In this document: piece after piece, positions 1-12,220 of the stretch | How the letters are laid out: the number at the start of each line of letters is the position of its first letter | How positions within the stretch are numbered: position 1 is the first letter of the stretch | Notes under the pieces: generated by a model | Databases searched by the model: none | Seen by the model: only the letters and a program-made list of their open reading frames with translations | What the model was told of the DNA's origin: nothing | From: Anagrus nilaparvatae | Lineage: Eukaryota > Arthropoda > Insecta > Hymenoptera > Mymaridae | Assembly: GCA_022575985.1 (NCBI GenBank) | Contig: JAKSXM010000137.1 | Span: forward strand, 14,092,001-14,156,000 | DNA: 64,000 nucleotides | Direction: 5' to 3' | Program-made: the position numbers and the translations under genes

Positions 1-825
1 AAAGTGTTTTTTTTTTTTTATTTTTATTTATTTTACTCACTGACCCAAATTTTTAAATTCCTGATAAAATCTATTTTTTTTGAAAAATATTTTTTTACAA
101 TAGATAATTTTTGACTAATCAGTCTTAAAAGACGTCAAATATCTAATTATTAAAAAAAGGAGTGTCGAACAAAAATGCTAATGACCCCATCATATAAGAA
201 GTTAACGTCCGTGACCATGGCCGCATAAATATGAAAAATCTGTGCCAAATACAATTTTTTTTTTAAACAACAATTCTTATAGTATTAATTTCCTTTCGCC
301 TCACGCATATTATACATAAATCCACTTAAAAACCAATTTTTTTTCCTGCACATATTGAAATTTTAAAAAAAATCTAAAAATTTAATTGGCTAATACTATA
401 TTTTTATGATAAAAAATTACAAAAATAATAATAACGGTTTTACTATTTGAAAAAATCAATCAATTAAGTTATTTTAGGTCAACAAAAGATAAAATTTTTT
501 TTCTGAAATTCTAAAATTAATTTTGATTGAAAACTCGTCATTATAATAACCAACTATCAAATAATTAAATAAATAAACCATTATTAAATGACCTACTGGC
601 CCTTTTTTAATTCAAAAAAATAAATAAATAAAAAAATGATGTAATATTCAACAGTCATTATGATAACGGTAAATAACTTCCTATAACACATCGCAGACGT
701 ATTAAATATTTCTTTTAAAATTTTTATTGTATATCTATAATAGATAATAATAAATAAATATTTTTTGGCCTAATTTTTAAAATATTACTCATGAACCTAA
801 AAAAAAATTATTTTTCTATTTTCAG
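1..825. other. AT-rich upstream region, no coding gene seen
   Basis: No credible coding exon is visible on either strand. A polypyrimidine tract followed by TTTCAG at 821-825 looks like a 3' splice site that begins the first coding exon of the next gene. An upstream non-coding exon and promoter should therefore lie in this stretch or before the window. Confidence 0.6.
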
Positions 826-851
826 ATTTTGTAAATAAAGATTTGATAAAA

Positions 852-3800
852 ATGAAATCAAAAATGTTAATATCAGTAATTGCAGTTACAACTTTATTGC
901 AATTATGTAGTTCTGATGAATTATTAAAGAAAGAACAGTCAAATGAGAGTAGTGAAAATGATTCAAATGAAAATTTAGCTAGATTTTCATCTGATAGCGA
1001 TTTGGATCTTATTGCTGAAGAAAGTGCTGCAGTATTAAAAACAGATTTAGGAGATGCAGAGCCAAGATTTAAAATACCCTATGCTTTTGCATTTAATGGT
1101 GGTAAACCATTTTCATTGGAAAAAGATCCAATAACTGGTAAAATTGATTTTGAAAAAACTCCACCAGTGCAAGCACTTAATTTTACTGATACTTATCAAG
1201 ATGATGAGATATCACCTAAAACAGTTGGTTATTATGAACAGAAAAAAACTAGTTCTAAAGATAAAAGATTAGGCCCAAATGAAATAAATCCATATTCACC
1301 AGATTTTCATGATTTTTTGAATTTACCAGTTAGATACGAGAAAGAAAGTTATCCTTTGATATCAAGTTCTTATGCTAATACCAAAGTACAAAGTGGTTCA
1401 AGTAGTTACAACATAAATAATCATCGACCAATGTATCAAGAACCAATAACAAAACTTTCAATAGAATCTGCTAATTTTAAACACTTTTATCAAAAACCAA
1501 CTACATCAACGTCAACTACAACAACCACAACTACAACTACAACTACAACTCAGGCACCAACTACTACAACAACGACTCCAAGACCTTCAACGACTACCAG
1601 ACCAAGAACTAGAATGACTACTCCAAAAACTACTTCAACTACAATGTCTACAACTCCTGAGACAACTACAAAATTACCATCGACATCAACAACGATGAAA
1701 ATGACGACAGTGACTCCATCAAAAGCCACGGCACCCCAAATCACAACATACAGACCACCAATAAAAGAATCAAACTTTTATGACGAAGAGTATGAAAAAC
1801 TTCCCATTGAAAAATTACAAACAACGAAATTTAATCAAGATAAATACAGGTAAGTTTAAAAATCTATGATAAAAATAAAAGCAAATTTTTTAAATCTTTT
1901 ATTTTAATTTTATCAGCCCACAAATGAACAATGATAAAGAACCTAATGGACACAGTAATGGACCATTACCCTCTGAGATTACACAAACACATACTTACGA
2001 TTATGAAGAAGGGTATGAAGATTACGAAGCTCTTGAAGACGCAATGATAGATCATCATGAAATACTTAAGGAACATAATAACAATAAAATGGCCTCAAAA
2101 ACTACATCCACGCTGAAACCATCAAAAATGACAAATGCCCCAACGACAACAACAACAACAAACTCGCCAACACCTCAATCTACTGTAACAACAACATCGG
2201 CTAGCCCGATGACGTCAGCATCGGTACCAACAACAATGTTATCAAATTCTGATGAATCAGAAACTACTCTTGGACCAGTTACTGATGCAACTTTAACGCC
2301 CGAAAAAAGTACAATGCATCCAGTTACATCGTTAGCACTCGATACTAGCGAAATTCATGTTCCCCAAGTTCATGAAAATATTGTTGAAAATCAAAGGCCA
2401 GTTGAATTATACAACAATGTTGCTCAATCAATGGTTCATTTTCCAAATAATTTGAAATATCCTAGACCAGGTAGCGTAAGTAATGTTTTACCTGAAAGTA
2501 CTAGCAATATTTTAGTGCCACATGATCAAGACACGGTTTCATTCGTACTTGGTAATTTGCAAAATGTTGAAGGCAGTTATTACATACATGGATCGCCAGC
2601 TGAAGAAAATGTATATGGACATGGTAACGAGCAGTCATTTAGGCCAATAGTTAGTATTTCCATTTATTACTTATTAGTTTTAATAGACCGTTTTTAAGAT
2701 TCTCTACAATTTTTGTTTTTATTAAAATTTTTTCTCAATTTCTTAAAATTTTCGTATATACACTGTAAAAAGTAACTTTCTTAGATTTACAAAAAAATAG
2801 AATTTTTTCGAAAAATTAGTGAGTTTTCAAAAAATTTTGTAAATATTCGATAAAAATCGTAAATTTACTTTTAGTATATTATCGAAAAATTCGAGAATTC
2901 TCGATCTTTTTTGTGATTTTACGAAAAAAGTTGTAAATTCTCAACTATTTTTCGGAAATTTACAACTATTTTTTGTAAATTTTCGAAAAAATAGTAAATT
3001 ATCAATTTTTCTTACGAATTCACAAAAAAAATTCGAGAATACTCGAATTTTCTGTTAATATACTAAATTTAGTAAATTTACGAATTTCAAATTTTTAGTT
3101 TTACTTTTAATAGTCTTATATTTTATAATTTTCACTGGAATTCATAATATCGGTTCCTCTAATTATGTAAGATTTATTTTTCTGCCCTTTTTAAACTTAT
3201 AGATTTTTTTAATTTAAATTTACAAATAAATAAATTAAATAAATTTGGCCCTTTTCCATAATTTTTCAACAAAAAAATCGATTCGGAAGTTTTCCAATTG
3301 TAATTTTTTTTATATCAAACTAATCGAATATGTTAAAGTATATTAAAGAATTTCGAGCTTTTAGAGCTTGCAAAGTTGCAAACGAATGTTCCTTATATTA
3401 AAATTCAACGTTATACAGAGATCGACAAATATTTCGAATTCCGCAAGCTTTTTGAGTGATTTTTTTGGTTAAATAAAATATTTTTTTAAAACATAAATTA
3501 AATTATAAATTTCAAAAATTTTTTTTAGAATCATTACAATTCTGGAAATAAAGATAAATTGCCTCTTGGTATGCCGTCAGTAGCCGTTGTTAATCCTCCA
3601 AATAATTATAATTCCAAAAATTGGTATCACCCAAGCATGGAAAATGTACAAAGACCACCGATGATAAATTCAGGAATGCCTCATTCAAAATTCCAAACTA
3701 ATACATTCTCACCTCCAAATTACGGTGCCGAAGAAAACAAAAATAAAGAGGAAACAGTAGGGTCCTCGGATAAAATTCATGAAACTCAAGAACAAAATCA

Positions 3801-6560
3801 AACTCCTAAGTCAAATATCGAAGAACATATAATTGTTGTGAATCAAGCTGATGGATCAATCAAAGAAATAACCAATCAAAAAACTTCAAACGATAACTTA
3901 GAACGTCCAAATAATAATAACGGAAATTTTGGTGATTCGGAGAAATTAAATAATAACAGGCCGATCATTCATCAACTATCAGAAAATCTTACACCTCCAT
4001 TAATAGATAGACCAATGTCAAGACCATCAAATGCATATCAAAGGCCACCTCAATATTTCCATTATCAACACGGACAAGATTTCCCACAAAGGCCACAAAG
4101 AATCCCCGTGCCAAGTAGAACAAAAACAAATCTAGGAGAACCAGCTGGTTTTAAACGGAGACCGCCACCATCTGATAATAAATTACCTAATATCTTACCT
4201 CAGTTTAGGCCAAATGCTAAAACCTCTCACGGACATCGTGGCTCCGATAAAATAGGTAATTAAAATTATTTTACAATGTATATCAAATCAAAATCAAAAA
4301 TATTTTATTTTAATAAATTAGTTCTAAATAATTGTAACTTTAAAACGCATACATATAATAAAAAAAAAAAAAAACACTAATTAAAAATCTAAAAACGTCA
4401 GATTTGATTAACAGATCTTCGAAAAATAAAAAAATTAAGTTTTTTTTACTGAATTTTTATAACGTTTGAATTCTATATTAAAAACGGATTTACTTAGATT
4501 TGTTACAAAGGCCCCGCAACCAATGATCTCATAATTTAAGATTTAAAAATAAAATGAGGAACTGCCTCGGGAATTGAATAGAATTTTAAAGATCAGAAAT
4601 CTAATCAGCTCTAAATATTTTTTTTTTTTTTTTTTTTTTTTTTTGTAAATATTTAATTTTTAATATATAATTTTTTTAATCGTAAAAAATTTTTTTTAAA
4701 TATTTTTCTATTAGATTTTGAACAACACGAAAATTCAAAGCTGAATTTCAGATTTTTATTAATTAGAGTATTTTATATTTTTATAAAAATTATTTGTTTA
4801 AAAGTAAACACGCGCATAAAAAATTTTTTCTCGGAATTTTTCGATTTTATATATTTTTTTTTGAGCTAACAGGAAACTCATTAACTTTCAGGTACATTGC
4901 CAGCACCCCAATCTTATCCAAACAGATTTAGACAACCACCCCCGGGTCCAGTGAGTCATCCCCCTGCTCAAAGAAGGCCTCTTCTCCCTCCACAACAACC
5001 TCCACCATATATTCAACATATGAATCCTCCATCTCCACAAGCTGTACATGGTCCCCCCCATCCTCCTAGGATTAATCCACTTCACAAAGAAGAACAACAT
5101 CTTCCACAAAATTCAGAACCTAATATTCGATTCCGACAACCAACAAATCAACCAGGACCACATCTTGATAATCACCACTCTCCTCAGAACCGAGTGCCTG
5201 TTCAAAAAATACGCATGGATAACGAGATGGGTGAACATTATCCAGCTGAACCACCTCAAATCCCACCAAGACCTATTCTTTATTCAAAAAATCCAGGCGA
5301 TAATCACATTCCTAAAATTGCAACTCTTCAAATGATTCAACAAAGAAGTGGCTTAGATGAAGATGCGTCTAAGGGAAATTCTTCTCCCGAAAATGGCGGT
5401 AAAAATGAAAAAGACGGTAATTCCACGGTAAAATAATTTTTTTAAATAACCAAATTCTAATTTTAAATATAATTTTATTTTATTTTAAATAATTTAAGTC
5501 GGTATTATACTTTTTATAGATCACTACAGACGGAAAAAGTCAAGAACCATTGAATGAGTCAGAAGGCGAAAAGCCGATTTATGTTGTTTATCCAGTAAAC
5601 AGTGCAGTTAATATTGGCGGTCAGGATGACTTTGTGGAACGAGATGAAGCAGTTGTAATCGGTACCAGAGGACCCCACAGACCATTACCACCAGACACTT
5701 TATTACATAACAATGGTGAAAGTTCTAACGATGAAATTCAAGCTAACGATAGTGAAAATTATTTTAACAAACAAACTCCAGATAATGATAGAAACGTCAT
5801 TTTAGCCAATAGACCTCAATTTAATGAAGTAATTCCTGATTTACAATATCCAGTTCAAGGTTCAGCAAACCCAGTTGTTCTGCGGGAAAAACCACTTTTA
5901 ATACCTCGGGATTCTGTGCAAGATGATGAAGAAGAAATTGTTATTGAAGAAAGGCCGTTAGAAAAACTTGACGAGTCAGCAGAATCTGAAGAAACCAGTG
6001 AAAGTAGTTTTAATGTAATATCCTATCTTCAAGATTTCTTACCATTCTCGAAAAAATCTTCATCTAAATCTAAATCACCAAGCCAACAAGCTTCAACGCC
6101 ATTAGCTTATGTTTACACGCCCACGCCACAGACCCTAGAAAACGAATCTAATACGCCTGAAGAAGAAAAACCAGTTTTATTACCCTCTCAACAACCAAGT
6201 AGTTCTTCAAGTTCAGCACCTTCCCCACAAAACTTTATGGCTCCATTCGTCGCAAGTGTAAGTGCCGAAATGCCGGTCAGGAATGGATGGAATGTTGTCC
6301 AAGTTGAAGGGTCAAATAATACAAGGGAAGAAGCTCAAAGAAGACACGATAAACCAGAAGAAGCAATTCCATTAAGACAAGATTCAGTTTCCCCACAAAA
6401 TGAGGATAATGGAAAGTTTGACCCAGATAATTTTAAACCCCAACTTTTTGGCGGTTTTAAACCAATCTATGAATTTCCAATGGATCAAGAAGATGAAGCA
6501 ATCGCCAGAGGAGTATTAAGGTCTCAAGAAAATAATCAAAACAGAAATTTAAAAAAATGA
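852..6560 (+). CDS. large Thr/Pro-rich secreted (mucin-like) protein, function unknown
   Basis: Five coding exons with matching phases: 852-1849, 1917-2649, 3529-4255, 4892-5427 and 5520-6560. Together they encode 1344 residues. The ATG at 852 follows a 3' splice site at 825 and starts a hydrophobic leader (ISVIAVTTLLQL) ending near C-S-S, typical of a signal peptide, so the product is probably secreted. Exons 1 and 2 hold Thr-rich runs interspersed with Pro and Ser, suited to O-glycosylation. Exons 3 and 4 are rich in Pro, Gln, Asn and His. Exon 5 is acidic and Ser-rich and ends in a more ordered FDPDNFKPQLFGGFKP stretch. I see no chitin-binding, cysteine-knot or enzymatic domain, and Cys is almost absent. 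A structural extracellular, cuticle or mucin-like role is only inference. The gene model is firmer than the function. The product is not recognised as a named family. Confidence 0.72.
2761..3110. repeat. degenerate CACTG-type fold-back element in an intron
   Basis: The second intron between coding exons starts a repeat at 2761 with CACTGTAAAAAGTAACTT, preceded by TA. The same terminus, inverted, ends the repeat at 51108. The interior consists of short alternating TCGAAAA and TTCGTAAA type words. The right terminus is not clearly preserved, so the right boundary is approximate. Confidence 0.5.
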
Positions 6561-6759
6561 ATTTTCAAAATTAATTCCGGATCAAGGGTTTAAAAAAAAT
6601 TAAATTTTACTTGTTCCCTCTAACATTTTTACGCAATTCCTTTTAAATCTTTTTGACAAATTGTTACTAATAAGATTCTGTGTGACATGTGGATGTTATA
6701 ATATCGGATAATATATATATTCTATCTTTAATTTAAAATGAGAATCCGATAATTTAGAA

Positions 6760-6765
6760 AATAAA
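6760..6765 (+). terminator. candidate polyadenylation signal AATAAA
   Basis: An AATAAA lies about 200 bases after the stop of the Thr/Pro-rich protein gene. Other A-rich variants occur nearby, so the actual cleavage site is uncertain. Confidence 0.35.
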
Positions 6766-7672
6766 AGTCTTCAGTTTTTTTTTCTTTTACAATTTGTATA
6801 AGTATGCAGAAGCTAAAATGCTAGAGGGAACCAAAAAGCGAGATCTTGCATTACGAAGCGCATTGGTGGCTGGTTTTTTAAGTGTGCGAAATTTTCGCAA
6901 TTTAGGGTATTTATTAAATTTTTAGCGCTCGTTGAAGACAATATTCTCGTCTTATACACAGTCTCATTAATAATATTTTTTATAATTTTTGAGACCTATT
7001 AAGTAAAATCAGGGTACGGCCGGAGTATAGATCATCAAGTCAAATTAAACTAATCTAAAACTCTGTTTGCAAAATGTGTTGATGAGATTACTGTCATTTT
7101 TTTGTAAAAAAAAGTTTTTCAAAAAATTTCAAAATAATTAATTTTTAACCATTTAAGTTAATTGAAATATTATTGAAAAACTTTTTTTTCTAGGTATATA
7201 ATATATTTATTATTATATTACTATACAAAAGTGGAACTTGTATAATTTAAGGTGCAAAGGATCAACTAAATATTCCGAATAATGAGATTTTTTGAATTAT
7301 ACAAATTCCACTACATTGAATTTGATATAAATTTTAAGTTAATTTATTTATTTTTATGCCAAACGTTTTATACTTTTATTATTTTATTTATGAACATAGA
7401 TTTATAAGATTGTTTTTAATTATTTTTCTTTGTGCTATTTATTTTTAAAATATTTCATTCACTTGTAATCTGTACATCCTCATCTAATTTACATCGAACT
7501 TATTTATTCATTCAAACTTTTTATTCTTAAGAATTTTGTGTAAATGGTGAGCTGTATATCAAAATGTATACTACTTTTAAATTAATTCAATTTAAAACAA
7601 AAAAAGTATTTATTTTATAAAAATAAATTATAATTTACATGTATAAATTATATAAAAATTTATTTACTTTAA
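6766..7672. other. intergenic region between convergent 3' ends
   Basis: This stretch separates the 3' end of the secreted-protein gene from the 3' end of TRMT11. On the minus strand AATAAA occurs at 7659-7664 and 7609-7614, just after the TRMT11 stop, and may serve polyadenylation. No coding or RNA gene is seen. Confidence 0.5.
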
Positions 7673-9634
7673 TCAGCTAATTTTTCCATTTTTACGTAGT
7701 TCCCATTCCTTTTTTAATTGGGCTCTTTCTATAGATTTTTTTAATTTTCTTTCTCTTCCTAATTCTTCTCTATAATTGAAATACTGTTCACGGAAATTCG
7801 CTGCTCCTATACTGCAAGGTGGATCAGTATCCTGAATAAAAAGAATTTTGATTTGTTAATAAGCATATATATATTTTTAATTTGCTACATTATAGATTAT
7901 TTTTATTTTTATTACCTCTGGTTCTTTGATTTTTGTAAATGTTAAAAGATGCCTGCTGGCATATGTGCTTAAAATTTGTTCTGATGCTGCTATAAGTCTT
8001 AAACAGGGATGAGTAGGTAATTGATCTTTTGAATAAAGCTCCCTACAAGGTAAATAAATTTTTATAAGGATGCTAATTTTTAAATTAAAAAAGGTGTTAT
8101 TTTACCTAAAAACCGGAAACCAAAATACCAAAAATCCGTTTAGTTTCAAATGCTTAGCAGAAAATTTGAGAAGATCTTTGTATAATTCCCATATTTCATA
8201 ATCAATTTTTGATGGGATATGTGAATCAAGTTGATGGTCTTCTATGATAGGATTTGGTTTACCTGAACCAATACGTTCTACAGATTCACGAATACCATAT
8301 GGAGCTGATGAATTTAAAATATGATTTTAAAATTAATCAATTTTGTATATGAATTAAATTAATTAACTTACGATCAGTAATAATAGCATCAAATTGTATG
8401 TCTGGCCTCCATAATGGACACGAAAAATCTGAGACAATAACATCAATAAAATTTGATAAGATGTTATATTGTTGCATATTTGCTCTAACACCTTCATCTT
8501 TTTCTCTTATCTAAATTATTTAAAAAAATAATTTAATAATCTTTATATATATAATATGCATATGAAGAATTTAAAAAAGCTTTATTATACTTTTTGAGTT
8601 ATCCTTGTTGGTCTTGAACGACCATGCATCATCATAAAATCAATGTCAGTACCAATAGTGTATGCACCAAAAAGTGAGGCAGTGATGAGTAAAGAGCCAC
8701 TACCAACAAATGGATCATAAATTAAATCGCCCTTTTTGACTTGAGCTTGATTAGCCATCAATATGGATAACTGTGGGTCCATAGATGTATTTCCTAAGAA
8801 TTTTCTTGATTTTAAAGAAATTTGTTGAATCATTTCTCTTTGCCCATCTGCAATCTAATAATTAAATACATCAGTCAATTTTACCACTACTCAAAATAAA
8901 TGCAATTTTATTACCCAGCGTCCAAAAAATACGTCTATTGGACTTTCAGGGATTTCGTTTGGCTTTAAGCCATAATATTCTATGTAAAACAAAGTAGTAT
9001 CCGGGTCCTTTAAATTTACAGATCCTGAGAATGGCAAATAACTGAAAGTCTTTTTATGTTAAAATTATTTTTTAAATATTCTGAAAAATGTATTAGTGAT
9101 ATAAAATAAATCTTTACTTCAATTTTTTCAACTTTTTCTTTTTGAGTAAAATGTTTACAAAAAGTTTCTACTTTTACTTTAAATGTTTTGTTTAAGTATG
9201 AACTAATTTCATTTTGTGGATATGATTTCAAATTTAAATGAAGATCTTCTATACTTTTTGAATGTGACCATAGTTCTATACAATGTCTAAGTAAAACAGA
9301 TCTGTTTGATATCAGTCGAGCTACATCTTCTGATTCTAATTCAACAATCCAAAAGGGCTGAAAATACAGATTTTATTAAAAGTAAATTAAAATTAGCTGT
9401 ATTCAATTTTCAATTCATGTCAGCATATCTTACATGATCATTTAATTTGATGATACTCCGGAAATTTATATTGTTCATATTAATAATAGATTCCATTTCC
9501 TAAAATTACATTAATTAGTTTTTGAAAAAATTTATAAATAAAAACAGGTCCATAAAAAAATCTTTTACCTGAATTCTAAAACTAGTAAGTTCTTGAGCGA
9601 ACCAGAATAAATATTTTTTATAATTAGAACTCAT
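7673..9634 (-). CDS. TRMT11: tRNA (guanine-10-N2)-methyltransferase TRMT11 homologue
   Basis: Nine exons on the minus strand: 9569-9634, 9434-9499, 9118-9357, 8915-9049, 8591-8854, 8372-8510, 8106-8304, 7916-8042 and 7673-7831. They join in phase to give 464 residues, close to the human enzyme. The C-terminal half carries the Rossmann methyltransferase motifs: DPFVGSGSLL (SAM binding), GTDID, and the catalytic DPPYGIRE, whose first proline codon is split by an intron. The N-terminal half matches the THUMP-like region of the family. The family methylates N2 of guanine 10 in tRNA in the cytoplasm, working with TRMT112; the partner and reaction are family knowledge. All splice sites are GT-AG and no disruption is seen. 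The ATG at 9634 gives the family-typical start followed by aromatic-rich residues. Confidence 0.93.
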
Positions 9635-10254
9635 TATAAAAATATAAAATCTTGATATTTTTTATGCAAATAAATAAAGGTTTTGATAACAAATTAAATT
9701 AATTATAAGAAAGTAATTATTTATTACTTTGCTGTATAACATTTAGTCTCTCAAAATTACAATCAAATAATCAGGATAATAACAAGAAAACTTTTTTTTT
9801 CATTTTCATGCCCAACCCAATTTAAAACATAAATTTAAGAATTAAAAATTTAAATTGAAACTGTATTAATCGATTCACGCAAGTTTAATCGACAATCGTT
9901 AGATTTTAAAATCCGTTTATATTTTAGGTTATGGTTAAGTTTATTTATTATTCCACGTGTTTAAAAAATGTAAATAAAAAAGGAAATTTTGTTTTTTGTT
10001 GTGAATAGATCTCATTGATTGGAAAAAAGAAAAATTAAAATTCTTAGTTTACTAAGTCAGTTATTTTCTAAGTATATTTTTGCAGCCGAAAAATTCCATG
10101 GGATTATAAAATTGCATTAATTCATTATTTTTCAAAGCAATTTATTTATCCATGAATGTTTGTCACGATTAAATGAATAAAGTTCTTTTGTTTTTTGTAA
10201 AAAAATTTTTTAATAAATAAATTGTAAGACATATAGTTTAATGGATAAAAAGTT
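9635..10254. other. TRMT11 upstream region and RpL15 3' flank
   Basis: AT-rich spacer holding the likely TRMT11 promoter and the end of the RpL15 transcript. A CACGTG E-box core lies near 9955. AATAAA on the minus strand at 10255-10260 lies about 40 bases past the RpL15 stop. Nothing else is seen. Confidence 0.45.
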
Positions 10255-10300
10255 TTTATTTTTAAAATAAATTTCAATCTCTTGAAATAAAAAAAATAAA

Positions 10301-11382
10301 TTAACGCTTTCTGCGAAGAGATAATGAGTTTCTCCTCTTCCAGGCAGCTCGCCTTGAACCTCCAATGGTTTGGGAGAAACGATGTCCCTTTCCTAAACCT
10401 CGAGAGCTCTTTCCAGCAGAAGTTAATCCTCTCAATTCTCTGTGTTTTTGAACTGGTTGGCATATCCAATTGACCTTAGGATCATTTCGAATTGCCTGAA
10501 GAATAAAATATATTTTTTAGATTGTTTTTTAATAATCAAAATGTAATTTGCATCTTAAAAGAAAGAAAATGAATATTTACTTTATGTGCAGGATCTATGA
10601 GAACAACTTCAAAGTATTTGTATGAAGAGTCTTGAGCTACCCAGTAACTATTTAGTACTCTTAATCCACCACAACGTCTGCCTACTCTCTCCTAAAAACA
10701 GAAAAGAAAAAAAAACGCATTTAACAAAAGGTCATCTGAACAGAAATTTTATAATTTTATTTTTTAATTTCAGACATCCAAGGAAGTTAAAAAATCATTT
10801 TTACTCATTAAAATAAAATAAGTGTCATCATGGTAAAAAAAAAAAAATTATCTATGTTTATTCTGAGAAATAATTTTACCTCAGCAATAGACTGTAATTT
10901 TCTGACTGGTTTAAGTTGATTTACACCATGACTTTTGGGTTTACCATAAGTGGCACCTTTTGGGACTGGACGTTTACGTCCTCCACGACGTACTCGAATT
11001 CTGAATATAACAAAACCTGAAATAATAATTTACTAATAAAAATCTGAACGTGTTAAATTAAATTTAAATTTTATTATTTTTTATTCATCAGCAGGTACAT
11101 AATCTCCATTTGCATAAAAGAATGAAGTAAGAGTGGTGCATGTATATCTCATCATAAAAAACATAAAAAATAAATTTTTGGAGTTTAAACGAATCAAGTA
11201 AAATGTTTACCTTGTTTTGCCTTATAACCTAGACGACGAGCCTTATCAGGTCGGGATGGCCTGGGAGCTCTGTGCATTTTTGTTAGCTGGCGATATTGCC
11301 AGCATCGGATACGAAGCAAGTAGCGGAGCACATCGCTCTGCTTCTTGCGATATAATTCTTGCATATACTTGTAAGCACCCAT
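10301..11382 (-). CDS. RpL15: 60S ribosomal protein L15 (eL15)
   Basis: Four coding exons on the minus strand: 11211-11382, 10880-11016, 10581-10691 and 10301-10495. They give 204 residues, exactly the family length. The start [18 protein letters not shown] is diagnostic, followed by [35 protein letters not shown] and the basic C-terminus ending RRKR. The protein is a core component of the large ribosomal subunit. A 3' splice site at 11392 lies nine bases upstream of the ATG and joins to a tiny leader exon at about 11726-11750. That leader starts with a pyrimidine tract (CCTTTTTCTT), the 5'TOP signature of translationally regulated ribosomal protein mRNAs. The gene is head-to-head with PIF1. 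The third intron from the 3' end (11017-11210) hosts a candidate C/D snoRNA. Confidence 0.97.
11074..11173 (-). ncRNA. candidate intronic box C/D snoRNA
   Basis: Inside the RpL15 intron at 11017-11210, read on the minus strand, a box C (ATGATGA, 11149-11155) is followed 58 bases later by a box D (CTGA, 11088-11091). The pair is flanked by an 11-base perfect inverted repeat (11163-11173 with 11074-11084) able to form a terminal stem. Ribosomal protein introns are classic C/D snoRNA hosts. Internal C'/D' boxes are not obvious, and I could not match the guide stretch to an rRNA target. Confidence 0.5.
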
Positions 11383-11725
11383 CCCTGTGGCCTGAAAATG
11401 AAAATTAATAATATTATAAAACTTATTACTAAATTAAATATATTTTTTAATAATAAATATAAAAAATAAGTAAGATTAATATAATGTTAAAATAAAAAGA
11501 CTAATGTAAATTGAATATATCTGTCATGACTCTGACTCAAAAGTCAGGTTATGAACATTATTGTTAAAATAAAAAAAAATTGTTAAATAAAATCTTTGTA
11601 TACCGTAAAAATATAATGAAGTAATAGTAATTAATAAATTGGTTTTCATTTTTAAATAATTAAAAATTATTTATAATATTGTAAAATAATGGATGTTCAA
11701 CGATTAAAACAATTCTAACGCTCAC

Positions 11726-11750
11726 CTAAAACGGCTGTCGAAGAAAAAGG
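11726..11750 (-). promoter_or_regulatory. RpL15: RpL15 5'TOP leader exon
   Basis: On the minus strand, a C-initiated pyrimidine run CCTTTTTCTT begins at 11750. The short exon ends at 11726 with a GTGAGC donor, which pairs with the 3' splice site just before the RpL15 ATG. The layout matches the terminal oligopyrimidine leader of ribosomal protein genes. Confidence 0.65.
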
Positions 11751-12220
11751 AAACACACCGTTTAGGATAAAAATAAGACTAGAGTGTAAGGTTTTTTTAT
11801 TTCTCCCGTCTAGAGGTCGCTGTGAAACCTACAGTAGCGCCACTTTTTTCCTATCTATGTTCCCCCACTCTAGCCATACTAAAATAAGCGGCTTTCTTTA
11901 AAATTTTTAAATCATTTCGTTGACAATGTCTCTCGTAGCAGACAGCATTTAATTTGCGAAGTACAAAAAGGTACATTTTTATTAAAAAAATAATTAGAAT
12001 ATCATTAATTTAATATAATACATAATTACCGGGAATTTCGTAAAGTAACAAGAAATTAAAATAATAATTGGTTGACAAATTATGTAAATTTTAAATGATT
12101 TTTACGTACAACGAAAAGTTTATGCAAATATAACGGTTGTTTTTAAATTTTGTTTTATAAATTTTTTTTGTCATTTATTTATATAGTGAACCCCGAGAAT
12201 CAGTTTTAAGAAATCTGATA
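11751..12220. promoter_or_regulatory. shared RpL15/PIF1 divergent promoter region and PIF1 leader
   Basis: RpL15 leaves to the left and PIF1 to the right. A possible PIF1 leader exon ends at about 11970 with an AAAAAG/GTACAT donor, and a 3' splice site ATATAG lies at about 12186. No TATA box can be singled out in such AT-rich DNA. Confidence 0.4.

Noticed and set aside
1550..1744. Val-rich minus-strand frame
   Set aside because: Antisense of the Thr-rich coding run of the secreted protein gene.
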